Assembly (NCBI GenBank): GCA_913057135.1
Contig: CAJXNM010000014.1
Location: 1 to 63,367 of the forward strand
Length of the DNA: 63,367 bases
From: an uncultured Halieaceae bacterium
GTDB lineage: Bacteria; Pseudomonadota; Gammaproteobacteria; Pseudomonadales; Halieaceae
Reading direction: 5' to 3'
Shown: positions 17,216-26,151 of the stretch, piece by piece
Numbering within the stretch: the stretch's first letter is position 1
Layout of the letters: the number at the start of each line of letters is the position of its first letter
Notes under the pieces: generated by a model
What the model saw: the letters and a program-made list of their open reading frames with translations, nothing else
The model's database searches: none
What the model was told of the DNA's origin: nothing
Made by a program: the position numbers and the translations under genes

Positions 17216-18036
17216 AATACAACCTCCCAGACGCCGGCAACGTCCCGTGCAACGGTTGTCGGCACCCCCAACTCCGGACCGTGCTGCCAGGGTCGGTGAA
17301 AATCACTGCCAACCGACGCATAGAAACCAAATTCCTGCGCTAGTCGCGTCAGTTTCGCAATTTCATCTTGGGTTTGTCGGCCGCTGGAAATTTCAATACC
17401 ACGTCCGCCAGCCTCAGCGAAGTCAGCGCACAGGGCTCGCAGCTTCATTCGGGTCATGGAATAGTGCAGCGGGTGGGCCAGTACGGCCATGCCGCCAGCG
17501 GCGACAAGCTCGGCTACCACCTCGGCAAGGGCTGGCCAGAACGTCTTCACATCCCCGGGCTTCCCTCTGCCCAGATAGCGATCGAAGGCACGTGTCTCGC
17601 TATCGACCAATCCTTCACTCACCATCCATTTCGCGAAGTGTGGGCGCCCCAATTCAGCGCCCTTCGCCACGGACATTGCGCCATCATAGGCTCCAGAGAA
17701 GCCGGCCTGCTCCAAGCGCTGTGCAATTTTTAGGGCCCGCCGCTCCCGCGCTGCGCTCTGACGGGCAATCAGTGCGGTTATGGCTGGAGCTGCCACATCG
17801 AAACCCAAGCCTACGATGTGGATATTGGCACCGCCCCAAAGGCAGGACAACTCCACGCCGGACACCAGCTGCAGATTGTCGGGGACATGAGATGCAGCAC
17901 TCTTAAGCCCTTCTAAGGTATCGTGATCGGTGATCGCCAAGGCCCCGAGGCCCAGGCTCGAGGCTCGCGCCATCAGCGCCGAAGGGCTTAATTCGCCGTC
18001 CGATGCGGAAGTATGTGTGTGGAAGTCGATTAGCAA
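17212..18036 (-). CDS. rnm: PHP-domain phosphoesterase (RNase AM / YciV)
   Basis: This 274-residue PHP-superfamily metal-dependent phosphoesterase starts MLIDFHTHTSASDGELSP, with metal-binding HTH and the LAITDHDTLEG motif near residue 35. Later ligands are in MAVLAHPLHYSM and VGSDFHRP. E. coli YciV/RNase AM hydrolyses 3',5'-nucleoside bisphosphates and trims 5' ends of rRNA; the same role is inferred. Its divergent neighbour is yciB, with a 122-base shared promoter region. Confidence 0.88.
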   Translation of the reverse strand: MLIDFHTHTSASDGELSPSALMARASSLGLGALAITDHDTLEGLKSAASHVPDNLQLVSGVELSCLWGGANIHIVGLGFDVAAPAITALIARQSAARERRALKIAQRLEQAGFSGAYDGAMSVAKGAELGRPHFAKWMVSEGLVDSETRAFDRYLGRGKPGDVKTFWPALAEVVAELVAAGGMAVLAHPLHYSMTRMKLRALCADFAEAGGRGIEISSGRQTQDEIAKLTRLAQEFGFYASVGSDFHRPWQHGPELGVPTTVARDVAGVWEVVL

Positions 18037-18158
18037 GGTCTCTACACTCTCGGTATATTGTGCCCAACCCCTGTACTAGACCATCGGCGTTGGCGACCCA
18101 CTAAGCCTATCAGACATCGGCATGATCGGCGCTATATAAGCGTTCCGCGGAATTCACC

Positions 18159-18770
18159 ATGAAGCAGTTGCTGGAATTTATCCCCATCATTTTATTTGTT
18201 GTCGCTTACAAGTTTGATGGCAGCACCATCAGCCTGGGCGACTGGCAGTACACCCTTGATGGTATTTTCTCCGCCACAGCGGTGCTCATGATCGCTACGG
18301 TGGTGCAAGTGGCGCTCATGTGGCTGATAGACAAGCAACTGGAAAAACGCCTGCTATGGACTGGCCTCGCCGTTGTCATTTTTGGCAGCGCTACCCTGTT
18401 ACTGCGCGACGAGACATTTATTCAATGGAAACCCAGCGTATTCAATTGGGGCATGGCCATTGCTTTTGCGGGGTCACAGTTCATCGGTGAACGCAATTTA
18501 CTCGAGCGTATTATGGGGGCACATCTGGCACTCCCTGCGACTATCTGGACGCGCCTTTGCTGGATTTGGGTGGCGCACTTCACGGTGGTCGGCGTACTGA
18601 ACCTGGTAGTGGCGTACCGTTTTAGCGAAGCTGCGTGGGTTGACTACAAACTGTATTCAGGCTTTGCCTTCACACTGTTTATTATGGTGATCACCGCCGT
18701 TGTTGTCGGGCCACATATCAAAGCCGATACCACGGGTAAAGACACCGCTGAAAACGATCTAAGGCCCTAG
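18159..18770 (+). CDS. yciB: Inner membrane septation protein YciB
   Basis: This 203-residue integral membrane protein begins MKQLLEFIPIILFVVAYKF, the signature start of the YciB/IspZ family, and carries the conserved KPSVFNWG segment near residue 90. About five hydrophobic helices are visible. The family helps keep envelope integrity and is linked to cell division and length control; the mechanism is not defined. It is divergent from rnm, an arrangement seen in other gammaproteobacteria. Confidence 0.93.
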   Translation: MKQLLEFIPIILFVVAYKFDGSTISLGDWQYTLDGIFSATAVLMIATVVQVALMWLIDKQLEKRLLWTGLAVVIFGSATLLLRDETFIQWKPSVFNWGMAIAFAGSQFIGERNLLERIMGAHLALPATIWTRLCWIWVAHFTVVGVLNLVVAYRFSEAAWVDYKLYSGFAFTLFIMVITAVVVGPHIKADTTGKDTAENDLRP

Positions 18771-18802
18771 GTTTTGGGTTGCAACAAGGAGTACTTGAGG
18801 CC

Positions 18803-19516
18803 ATGACAGGGCATCGAACAGGCACAGAATCATCCGTAGCTCGGCACCTTGCACACATCGTGGGGATGGTGTGGCTTGCGGTTGCAGCCATTGCAGGCGC
18901 ACAGGAAACCGTTTATGTCAGCGATAAGCTGTATGTACCCATTCGCAGCGGCGCCGGTGGCGACTACCGTATTCTGCACAAAGGTATTCCCTCGGGTACT
19001 GCGTTAACCCAGCTGGGCATAAACGACGATGAGACCTGGGCAGAGGTTGAAACCCGAGGCGGTATCCGAGGTTTCATGCGCGCCCAGTTTATTCAATCAT
19101 CACCCCCCGCAGCGATGCGGGTCTCTGAACTGGAGGAGCAATTAGAGCAGGTTACCCAAGAACGGGATCGCCTGCGATCATCGCTGTCCAATACCCAATC
19201 AGAGGCAACCGAGGTCACCGGTACCGCATCCGAGTTACGGGATCAATTAACGGCTGTGGAGGCCGAGCTCACCGAAGTCAAACGGGTATCGGCGGCGGCC
19301 CTTGAGCTCGACGCTCAAAACCGCACGCTGACCACCGAACTCGAAACCTTACGGGCCGATGCTGAACTGCTGCGCCTCGAAAACGTTCGATTACAAGAGC
19401 GTATAAGCAATGCACAAATCATTGATGGCGCCCTGGCCGTGCTGCTGGGCGTTGCGATTACTGTGGTGGTACCTCGCTTAGTGCCACGACGCCGTCGCAA
19501 TGACGGCTGGTCATAA
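18803..19516 (+). CDS. SH3-domain/coiled-coil membrane protein (TIGR04211, YgiM-like)
   Basis: This 237-residue protein has a signal or anchor segment (IVGMVWLAVAAIAGAQ), a bacterial SH3 domain at about 37-100 (YVSDKLYVPIRSGAGGDYRIL), a long coiled coil at about 110-205 (repeats of EL, Q and R) and a C-terminal transmembrane helix followed by a basic tail (VPRLVPRRRRN). The layout is that of the TIGR04211/YgiM family, whose function is not established. ATG 18803 is preferred over an upstream TTG at 18779 because AAGGAG lies at 18786-18791. Confidence 0.85.
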   Translation: MTGHRTGTESSVARHLAHIVGMVWLAVAAIAGAQETVYVSDKLYVPIRSGAGGDYRILHKGIPSGTALTQLGINDDETWAEVETRGGIRGFMRAQFIQSSPPAAMRVSELEEQLEQVTQERDRLRSSLSNTQSEATEVTGTASELRDQLTAVEAELTEVKRVSAAALELDAQNRTLTTELETLRADAELLRLENVRLQERISNAQIIDGALAVLLGVAITVVVPRLVPRRRRNDGWS

Positions 19517-19543
19517 TTCGATTACGCAAGAGGACGACTAACC

Positions 19544-20170
19544 ATGCTGATGCTTTCGTTTTGGCGAGACCTACGAGGTCTGTGGCTAAGTACGCTGCTC
19601 GTGTTGTGTACAGGTGTGCACGTCGCACAAGCGGCAGATAGCACTACCACTGAGGGCGAGACGCTAGTAAAGATTGCAACGACTGCGGGTGATATCACAT
19701 TGAAGTTGCTGCCCGACAAAGCACCCGCCACCGTCGAAAACTTTTTAAGCTATGTCGACAGCGGGCACTACGACGGCACGATCTTTCACCGAGTGATCCC
19801 CAACTTCATGATCCAAGGTGGTGGTTTCACTGTTGATCTGGAGGAGAAACCAACGGGTAGCCCCGTGATCAATGAGAGCCAAAATCGCCTGCATAATATC
19901 CGGGGTACTGTGGCCATGGCACGCACCAGCGACCCCGATTCAGCCACGGCGCAGTTTTTCATCAACCAGCGCAGCAACCTGCGACTTGATTGGGCACCCG
20001 GCCGCCCCGGCTACACCGTCTTCGCGGAAGTCATCGACGGTATGAATGTGATCGATTTCATTGCCACAGCCCCTACAGGGCGAGCCATAGCGACAACTCA
20101 GGCTGGGCGAGCGCCTTTTGATGACGTGCCCACAGAAGCCATCGTGATTAAAGCAGTGACGAGGCTATGA
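19544..20170 (+). CDS. Periplasmic cyclophilin-type peptidyl-prolyl isomerase
   Basis: This 208-residue cyclophilin catalyses cis-trans isomerisation of proline bonds. A signal peptide is visible (LWLSTLLVLCTGVHVAQA, cut before ADSTTT), so it acts in the periplasm. The core has APATVENFLSYVDSGHYDGTIFHRVIPNFMIQGG, with the catalytic Arg in FHRV, then GTVAMARTSDPDSATAQFFIN. The family is PpiA/PpiB. GAGGAC before the ATG gives a ribosome site. Confidence 0.92.
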   Translation: MLMLSFWRDLRGLWLSTLLVLCTGVHVAQAADSTTTEGETLVKIATTAGDITLKLLPDKAPATVENFLSYVDSGHYDGTIFHRVIPNFMIQGGGFTVDLEEKPTGSPVINESQNRLHNIRGTVAMARTSDPDSATAQFFINQRSNLRLDWAPGRPGYTVFAEVIDGMNVIDFIATAPTGRAIATTQAGRAPFDDVPTEAIVIKAVTRL

Positions 20171-20174
20171 CTCG

Positions 20175-20930
20175 GTGACACAACTCAGTATCAATCTGAA
20201 CAAAATAGCCCTCATCAGAAATTCCCGGGACACCGCTATTCCCGATGTCGTGGAACATGCTCAGATGTGTATCGACGCGGGGGCTCACGGTATCACTGTG
20301 CACCCGCGCCCGGATCAACGCCATATTCGCGCATCGGATTGCTTTGCCTTGAGTGATGCCATCGATGTTGAGCTGAATATTGAGGGGAATCCGTTTACCG
20401 CGCCCAGACCTAGCGATCGACCGGGCGTCAGTGACTATCCCGGATTTATGGCCCTTGTCGGGGCAGTACGGCCCGCCCAGGTCACACTGGTACCCGATAG
20501 CGATGAACAACTCACCTCTGATCATGGCTTCAATCTGGAGCGGGACGGGAGTCGGCTTCGCCCCATCATCGACCAGCTAAAAAACTGGGGCTGCCGGGTC
20601 AGCCTATTCATGGACCCAATACCCGCTTCAATGAAAGATGCCAAAGCGCTGGGCGCGGATCGCATCGAGCTCTACACCGAGTCATGGGCGGTGGCCCATC
20701 GATCGGGCGACTGGCAAGCGGAACGGGAGCGCTTCGTGGCCACCGCCGAAGCCGCCCATCATTTAGGCCTAGGGGTTAACGCGGGACATGATCTCAACCT
20801 GCATAATTTACCAGACCTGCGCTTACCCCATCTGGCGGAGGTTTCGATAGGCCACGCCTTCACAGTGGATGCGCTGCGCTTCGGTATTAACGAGACCGTA
20901 CAACGCTACCTCAACGCGCTCAATTCATGA
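20175..20930 (+). CDS. pdxJ: Pyridoxine 5'-phosphate synthase
   Basis: This 251-residue TIM-barrel enzyme condenses 1-deoxyxylulose-5-phosphate with 3-amino-2-oxopropyl phosphate, the last ring-forming step of vitamin B6 synthesis. Family motifs: LSINLNKIALIRNSR, AGAHGITVHPRPDQRHI, LNIEGNPF, VTLVPD, and the C-terminal LGVNAGHDLN and EVSIGHAF. It starts with GTG at 20175, 4 bases after the cyclophilin stop, and overlaps the next gene by 4 bases. pdxJ is commonly with recO or acpS; here it is with rluA. Confidence 0.95.
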   Translation: MTQLSINLNKIALIRNSRDTAIPDVVEHAQMCIDAGAHGITVHPRPDQRHIRASDCFALSDAIDVELNIEGNPFTAPRPSDRPGVSDYPGFMALVGAVRPAQVTLVPDSDEQLTSDHGFNLERDGSRLRPIIDQLKNWGCRVSLFMDPIPASMKDAKALGADRIELYTESWAVAHRSGDWQAERERFVATAEAAHHLGLGVNAGHDLNLHNLPDLRLPHLAEVSIGHAFTVDALRFGINETVQRYLNALNS

Positions 20931-21646
20931 CAGCAAACAGCGCACAGAGCGATCTGGCGCTACCACCTTATGTGGTACCTCACAGTCTGGAACCCATCAG
21001 GGTACTGTACAGTGATGATCACCTTCTGATTGTGGACAAGCCACACCTGTTGTTGAGCGTGCCCGGGCGACACCCTCTCAACCGTGACAGCATGTTGGGG
21101 CGATTGCAGCGCTATTACCCAGAGGCGAGTGCGGTCCATCGACTTGATTTGGATACCAGTGGTTTACTGGTCGTCCCCAAACATCGGGAAGCCCTGTCCG
21201 AATTGAGCCGCGGCTTTCAGCAACGACGAGTACACAAAGTATACAGAGCACTGGTTTGGGGTCGCGTGCAGCGCAATCGCGGCATCATCGAATTGCCGAT
21301 TATCAGTGATTGGCACAATCGTCCGTTACAAAAAGTATGTGGGCTGACGGGGAAACCGTCGACGACCCGCTACGAGGTGCTGGCACGTAGTCAGCACCAT
21401 ACACTGTTGAGCTTACACCCCATCACCGGCCGCTCTCACCAACTGCGTATCCATTTGCGGGAATTGGGACACCCCATTTTAGGCTGCGATATGTATGCAC
21501 ATGAGGAGGCTTTTAGAGCGGCACCCCGATTACTGCTGCATGCGACAAAGCTGGCCTTTGACCATCCGATAACCGGCGACCACTTATCCGCTTTCTCCCC
21601 CGCGCCATTTACGATCGGGGGACTGTTGCCAATTCGCCCGGGTTAA
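20927..21646 (+). CDS. rluA: RluA-family pseudouridine synthase
   Basis: This 239-residue enzyme has the catalytic motif HRLDLDTSGLLVVPK near residue 70, and RSHQLRIHLRELGHPILGCDMYA near residue 170, both typical of the RluA family. There is no N-terminal S4 domain, and the length and short form match RluA, which modifies 23S rRNA U746 and some tRNAs at U32. The specific target is inferred. The start overlaps pdxJ by 4 bases (ATGA). Confidence 0.88.
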   Translation: MTANSAQSDLALPPYVVPHSLEPIRVLYSDDHLLIVDKPHLLLSVPGRHPLNRDSMLGRLQRYYPEASAVHRLDLDTSGLLVVPKHREALSELSRGFQQRRVHKVYRALVWGRVQRNRGIIELPIISDWHNRPLQKVCGLTGKPSTTRYEVLARSQHHTLLSLHPITGRSHQLRIHLRELGHPILGCDMYAHEEAFRAAPRLLLHATKLAFDHPITGDHLSAFSPAPFTIGGLLPIRPG

Positions 21647-21716
21647 CAATCACCCAAAGCGTGGGCGATTTCATTGGCGTTAGCTACCATGCACCATTGC
21701 GTGGAGGATTACCTTA

Positions 21717-22220
21717 GTGGTTAGCAGCACAGACCGGGACGGTCGGCACATTATCGTCGCCAAGCCCAACCATTCATCAACATGGCGCGCCAACTTATGG
21801 GCGCTCATTGCCATAGCCGTACCCTCGATGGGTGCGGCTATTGGATTTACCCTGATGGGCGCATGGCCTATCTTGCCCTTGGCCGGTGCTGAGCTCGGCG
21901 CCCTCGGCGGTGCCCTCTATTACGTTAATTGGAAACTGCAATATCGACACGTGATCACCTTCGATAAAGACTCCGTACGCATCGACAAAGGGCACTACGC
22001 CCCCCGGCGAACCTGGACCTTTCCCCGCTCCGAAACCTCGTTGGCCATCACCCCCGAACGCCACCCCTGGGACGGTCCATCCCTGTCAGTTCACAACAAA
22101 GAGCAACGGGTGGCTGTGGGCGAGTTTCTCAATCGAGACGATGCCATGACCCTGTTGGCGTTACTCCGTAAACAATTGCGCACGGGTACTCACAGCCCAG
22201 ACGCGGAACGACAACTGTGA
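21717..22220 (+). CDS. DUF2244 membrane protein
   Basis: This 167-residue protein carries two close transmembrane helices (about residues 27-75; WALIAIAVPSMGAAIGFTLMG and PLAGAELGALGGALYYVNW) followed by a cytoplasmic beta-rich domain. The pattern W-R-x-N-L-W and the two-helix start are those of DUF2244, a family without a known function, often beside cytochrome oxidase genes but not here. GTG 21717 is the start because GGAGG lies at 21703-21707. Confidence 0.75.
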   Translation: MVSSTDRDGRHIIVAKPNHSSTWRANLWALIAIAVPSMGAAIGFTLMGAWPILPLAGAELGALGGALYYVNWKLQYRHVITFDKDSVRIDKGHYAPRRTWTFPRSETSLAITPERHPWDGPSLSVHNKEQRVAVGEFLNRDDAMTLLALLRKQLRTGTHSPDAERQL

Positions 22221-22285
22221 GTTGTTACCGCTGCTGTCGAGCCCACCGAGGGGTACAATAGGATTTTGGCCACACGATAAACACC

Positions 22286-23611
22286 ATGACTTCAGCTTCT
22301 GCTCCCAAGGTGGGCTTTATTTCTCTGGGTTGCCCCAAAGCACTGGTGGACTCGGAGCGTATTCTGACACAGCTCCGATTAGACGGTTACGAGGTGACAC
22401 CTCAGTACGATGATGCTGGGGTTGTCATCGTCAACACCTGTGGCTTTATCGACAGCGCAAAAGCTGAATCCCTGGAAGCCATCGGCGAAGCACTGGCGGA
22501 GAATGGCCGGGTGTTAGTGACCGGCTGCATGGGAAAGGGTGCCGATGCAGAGCGTATTTTAGAGGCTCACCCCAAAGTCCTGGGTATCAGTGGCCCAGCG
22601 GCGTATGAAGAAGTTCTCAGCGAAGTCCGGCGGGTGTTGCCACACACTCGGCAACCTAACCCGCTCATTGATCTGGTTCCCGCACAGGGGGTGAAGCTGA
22701 CGCCCCGGCACTATGCTTATCTCAAAATATCCGAAGGCTGCAATCATCGCTGTCGGTTTTGCATTATCCCCAGCATGCGCGGTGACCTGGTGAGCAGGCC
22801 AATTGGGGACATCATGCAAGAAGCCGAAGGCTTGGTCCGCGCCGGCGTCAGAGAGCTGTTAGTGATATCACAAGACACTAGCGCCTACGGGCTGGACCTG
22901 AAGTATCGAACGGATTTTTGGCAGGGGCGCCCGCTCAAAAGTAACTTACAGACATTAGCTGAGACCCTCGCCGAGTTTGGTATTTGGGTGCGTTTGCACT
23001 ACGTCTATCCCTACCCCCACGTGGACAATCTGATTCCCCTGATGGCCGAGGGCAAGCTGCTACCGTATCTCGACATACCCCTACAGCATGGCAGCCCATC
23101 GGTGCTGGCACGTATGAAACGGCCCGCCGCGGCGGAGAAAACCCTCGACCGTATCAAACGCTGGCGGGATCTGTGCCCGGATCTAACCCTGCGCAGTACC
23201 TTTATCGTTGGCTTCCCGGGCGAGACTGAAGCGGAATTTGAGGAGCTACTCGAGTTCATTGAGGTGGCGGAAATCGATCGAGCAGGCTGCTTCAAGTACT
23301 CACCGGTTGAGGGTGCTGCGGCTAATGAGCTACCCAACCCTGTTCCCGAGGATGTTAAAGAGGCGCGCTGGCAGACCTTCATGGCGGCTCAGCAGGCTAT
23401 CAGCGCCGACAAACTGCAGCGCAAAATCGGTTCAACCATCGATGTACTCATTGATGAGGTGACACCCGAAGGGGCTATCGGTCGCTCCAGTGCTGATGCA
23501 CCTGAAATTGACGGCGTGGTGCATCTACCGGGGGCCGTTGAACTGATGCCCGGGGACTTTGTACAAGGGGAAGTGACCGCTGCCGATGCCTACGATCTGT
23601 GGATCGAATAG
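22286..23611 (+). CDS. rimO: Ribosomal protein S12 methylthiotransferase
   Basis: This 441-residue radical-SAM enzyme adds a methylthio group to an Asp of ribosomal protein S12. The N-terminal MTTase domain ([40 protein letters not shown]) holds three cysteines for the first iron-sulfur cluster; the radical-SAM CxxxCxxC is in [18 protein letters not shown] near residue 150. A C-terminal TRAM domain ends the protein. Length is normal. Confidence 0.97.
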   Translation: MTSASAPKVGFISLGCPKALVDSERILTQLRLDGYEVTPQYDDAGVVIVNTCGFIDSAKAESLEAIGEALAENGRVLVTGCMGKGADAERILEAHPKVLGISGPAAYEEVLSEVRRVLPHTRQPNPLIDLVPAQGVKLTPRHYAYLKISEGCNHRCRFCIIPSMRGDLVSRPIGDIMQEAEGLVRAGVRELLVISQDTSAYGLDLKYRTDFWQGRPLKSNLQTLAETLAEFGIWVRLHYVYPYPHVDNLIPLMAEGKLLPYLDIPLQHGSPSVLARMKRPAAAEKTLDRIKRWRDLCPDLTLRSTFIVGFPGETEAEFEELLEFIEVAEIDRAGCFKYSPVEGAAANELPNPVPEDVKEARWQTFMAAQQAISADKLQRKIGSTIDVLIDEVTPEGAIGRSSADAPEIDGVVHLPGAVELMPGDFVQGEVTAADAYDLWIE

Positions 23612-23614
23612 TCC

Positions 23615-24334
23615 TTGAATATCGTTCTACTGCGTTCTCAGGATTTTATCGACCCACAGCGCGCCATCCTCAAGGATCGTCGGGCCGAGCATGTACGCCG
23701 CGTACTTCGTGCGGAGCCTGGAGATTGGCTGCGAGTGGGTTTATTGGGCGGTGCTAGGGGCCAGGCCACGATTACCGCCATTAGCCCCACAGACGTCTCC
23801 CTGTCTCTCCCCCAAGCCCTCGACGAACCGCCGCCGGCGCGCCATCCATGGCGCTTGGTACTCGCCCTACCCAGACCCAAAATGCTGCGCAGGGTACTGC
23901 GCTGTTGCGCAGAGTTGGGGGTGGCGAATGTGCACCTAATTCATAGCTATCGGGTCGAAAAAAGCTATTGGCAAAGCCCTTTGCTCTCGCCTTCGGCCCT
24001 TGAGCAAGCGCTGCTGGCGGGGCTAGAGCGAGCCGGCGACACGGTTGCACCGCAGGTAACACTGCACCGCCGCTTCCGACCCTTCATTGAAGATGAACTA
24101 CCCGTGTTAGCGGCAGGGCATCCCATTTACCTTGCCCATCCAGGGTCTAGCCGTCATCTGCCTACCGACGATAGGCAGCAAGCCACCCTCGTCATTGGCC
24201 CCGAGGGCGGCTTTATCCCCTTTGAAGTCGATCTTGCGGAAACCCTAGGCGCCATCCCCTGCAGCCTGGGGCTGCGGGTTCTCAGCGTCGATACAGCGGT
24301 CAATGCCGCGCTGTCTCGGCAGCTTTATACCTAA
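23615..24334 (+). CDS. rsmE: 16S rRNA m3U1498 methyltransferase
   Basis: This 239-residue SPOUT-family methyltransferase modifies U1498 in 16S rRNA. The signature LVIGPEGGFIPFEVDLAETLG and the knot end LGLRVLSVDTAVNAALSR are clear, with an N-terminal PUA-like part containing DRRAEHVRRVLRAEPGD. It starts with TTG at 23615, 3 bases after the rimO stop, so the two are likely co-translated. Confidence 0.95.
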   Translation: MNIVLLRSQDFIDPQRAILKDRRAEHVRRVLRAEPGDWLRVGLLGGARGQATITAISPTDVSLSLPQALDEPPPARHPWRLVLALPRPKMLRRVLRCCAELGVANVHLIHSYRVEKSYWQSPLLSPSALEQALLAGLERAGDTVAPQVTLHRRFRPFIEDELPVLAAGHPIYLAHPGSSRHLPTDDRQQATLVIGPEGGFIPFEVDLAETLGAIPCSLGLRVLSVDTAVNAALSRQLYT

Positions 24335-24370
24335 GCTGGTAAGTCAGCCCGGGTCAGAGGGATGCCCTGG

Positions 24371-25030
24371 TTATACAGTGACACCGGTGCCCATGACACA
24401 GGCGACACCCGTGCCCTTGAGACCACAGTAACCGCCAGGATTTTTGTGCAAGTACTGCTGATGATAGGCCTCGGCGTAATAAAAGGTGGGGGCGTCCATA
24501 ATCTCAGTGGTGATGGTGCCAAAACCAGCAGCAGTCAACTTCTGCTGATAATGCTCACGAGAACGCTCTGCTGCCGCGCGTTGTTCATGGCTGTAGAGAT
24601 ACAGACCAGAGCGATACTGGGTACCCCAATCGTTGCCCTGACGCATACCCTGAGTCGGGTCGTGATTTTCCCAAAAAACCCGCAGCAACTCCTCAAAAGG
24701 GATAAGCGACGGGTCGAACACAATCAATGCCACTTCATTATGGCCGGTTTGACCTGTGCAGACCTCTTGGTAGGTAGGGTTAGGGGTATAGCCCCCTGCG
24801 TAACCGACAGCGGTGGTATAGACGCCCTCTAAGGTCCAAAACAAACGTTCCACCCCCCAAAAACAACCCATGCCAACCAAGACCTGATCGTAGGCTGAAG
24901 GAAAGGGCGGATAGATGGGGCGCTGGTGCACGGCGTGTTCATTGGGCAATGCTATAGGGTCGGGTCGCCCCGGCAGTGCATCCTCGGCGCTAGGTAACGC
25001 ATGCTTACGTCGAATATCAAACAGACTCAT
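24371..25030 (-). CDS. msrA: Peptide-methionine (S)-S-oxide reductase
   Basis: This 219-residue enzyme repairs oxidised methionine. The catalytic Cys lies in [12 protein letters not shown] near residue 55, then [30 protein letters not shown], both typical of MsrA. An N-terminal extension of about 45 residues with [15 protein letters not shown] resembles enterobacterial MsrA. It converges on rsmE and is divergent from the small gene at 25184. Confidence 0.96.
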   Translation of the reverse strand: MSLFDIRRKHALPSAEDALPGRPDPIALPNEHAVHQRPIYPPFPSAYDQVLVGMGCFWGVERLFWTLEGVYTTAVGYAGGYTPNPTYQEVCTGQTGHNEVALIVFDPSLIPFEELLRVFWENHDPTQGMRQGNDWGTQYRSGLYLYSHEQRAAAERSREHYQQKLTAAGFGTITTEIMDAPTFYYAEAYHQQYLHKNPGGYCGLKGTGVACVMGTGVTV

Positions 25031-25183
25031 CCTGTGACCCCGTTAACAAATGGTGCGCCATCGTCACAACCTACTCAGGAAAACGCAAGCGAGCGTCTCA
25101 AGGAACGCTGCTCCCGGCGTGTGCTGTCGATAAGCTGTCATATTACGCCATTAAGGTGAATCCAGATTTAGAGGAACCATGAC

Positions 25184-25402
25184 ATGACTCGGGAAAAAAC
25201 CCTTATCCAATTTGATCCATCCGCGTTTTCCAGCCGAAAACTGCTTGAAGTCGCAAGCTCCGGCGCTAGCACAAACGACGTGGTTCAAACGCAGCCAGCA
25301 GACAGTGCTGACATCCCCGCTAAGGCAGCAGTTAATGAACTTGCGCGCCGAGGACATTACTTGACGGAACTCGTCGATCGGGGTCTTATCTCTGCACATT
25401 GA
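25184..25402 (+). CDS. Hypothetical small protein preceding a VWA-like gene
   Basis: This 72-residue protein is not recognised. It starts with ATG at 25184 behind GAGGA (25171-25175). The sequence MTREKTLIQFDPSAFSS then an Ala/Ser/Asp-rich middle and a predicted helix (AAVNELARRGHYLTELVDRG) has no signal peptide or membrane helix. Its TGA stop is in the same frame as the downstream VWA-like frame, so the two form one open frame broken by a single TGA. A 153-base gap to msrA carries the divergent promoters. Confidence 0.65.
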   Translation: MTREKTLIQFDPSAFSSRKLLEVASSGASTNDVVQTQPADSADIPAKAAVNELARRGHYLTELVDRGLISAH

Positions 25403-25420
25403 GTCAGGGAAGCACGCACC

Positions 25421-26113
25421 ATCAGTAAAACACCCTCGACAACTAACCGAACCGACATTGCCGCTTTCACGCGTAAAGCTCGAGCAATACGCACGTTTAC
25501 CAGCCGGCAGACCCGACTATGCTTCGCCCTCGATGCTACCGCTAGTCGAGAACCCACCTGGCAGCAGGCTCAGCGAGCCCACGCCGCGCTCTACTCCGCC
25601 GCAACCGATGCCGAGAGTTTGGCGGTGCAGCTGTGTTACTACCGGGGCTTGTCAGAATTTCAAGCTAGCCCTTGGATCAGCCATGCGCCACTACTGCTGG
25701 AGCGCCTTGAGGCCGTATCCTGTGAAGGTGGCGCCACCCAAATAGAGCGCGTGCTTCGGCACTATCTTCACATCAACACCACCACGGCGCCGGTGCGTGC
25801 CCTAGTGTTCGTTGGCGATGCTGTCGAAGAGACCAGTGCGCGCCTGACTGACTTAGCAGGGCAGTGCGGGCTCAAAAAACAGCCGCTTTTTGTTTTTCAG
25901 GATGGCAGCGATAGCCGAGCAGCACGGGTGTTTGAACAAATGGCCCGCCTCAGCGGCGGCGCTTATGCCCGGCTAAATGATAGCAGTGGCGCGTTACTGC
26001 GGGAGCTACTGGGCGCGGTAGTGCGCTACGCAACTGGCGGTCGCCCCGCACTCACCAGCTCCAACAACGACAGTGATAAACTATTGCTACGGCAGCTACC
26101 GGGCAGCCGCTAA
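25421..26113 (+). CDS. VWA-like protein with probable ATC start codon
   Basis: This frame encodes about 230 residues of a VWA-like domain. The stretch LCFALDATASREPTW (residues 34-48) includes DATAS, which resembles the DxSxS metal-site motif, and later segments (GGATQIERVLRHYL, VRALVFVGDAVEETS) fit a Rossmann-like VWA fold. No ATG, GTG or TTG occurs in frame between the TGA at 25400 and TTG 25619, and a TTG start would remove the DATAS motif. The N-terminal residues after ATC 25421 read SKTPSTTNRTDIAAF, which looks like a natural protein start, and AGGGA lies at 25406-25410. So ATC is the likely start, or ATG was lost by mutation or base-calling error. A J-domain gene follows after 38 bases. 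Function is not known. Confidence 0.72.
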   Translation: MSKTPSTTNRTDIAAFTRKARAIRTFTSRQTRLCFALDATASREPTWQQAQRAHAALYSAATDAESLAVQLCYYRGLSEFQASPWISHAPLLLERLEAVSCEGGATQIERVLRHYLHINTTTAPVRALVFVGDAVEETSARLTDLAGQCGLKKQPLFVFQDGSDSRAARVFEQMARLSGGAYARLNDSSGALLRELLGAVVRYATGGRPALTSSNNDSDKLLLRQLPGSR

Positions 26114-26151
26114 TAGCTACGTTATCGAAACGATTCAGTGTTGGGAGTCCT

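Noticed and set aside
25400-25402. TGA as selenocysteine codon joining the small protein to the VWA-like frame
   Set aside because: No SECIS-like hairpin was seen directly after the TGA and neither protein family is known to hold selenocysteine. Readthrough is kept only as a weak option.
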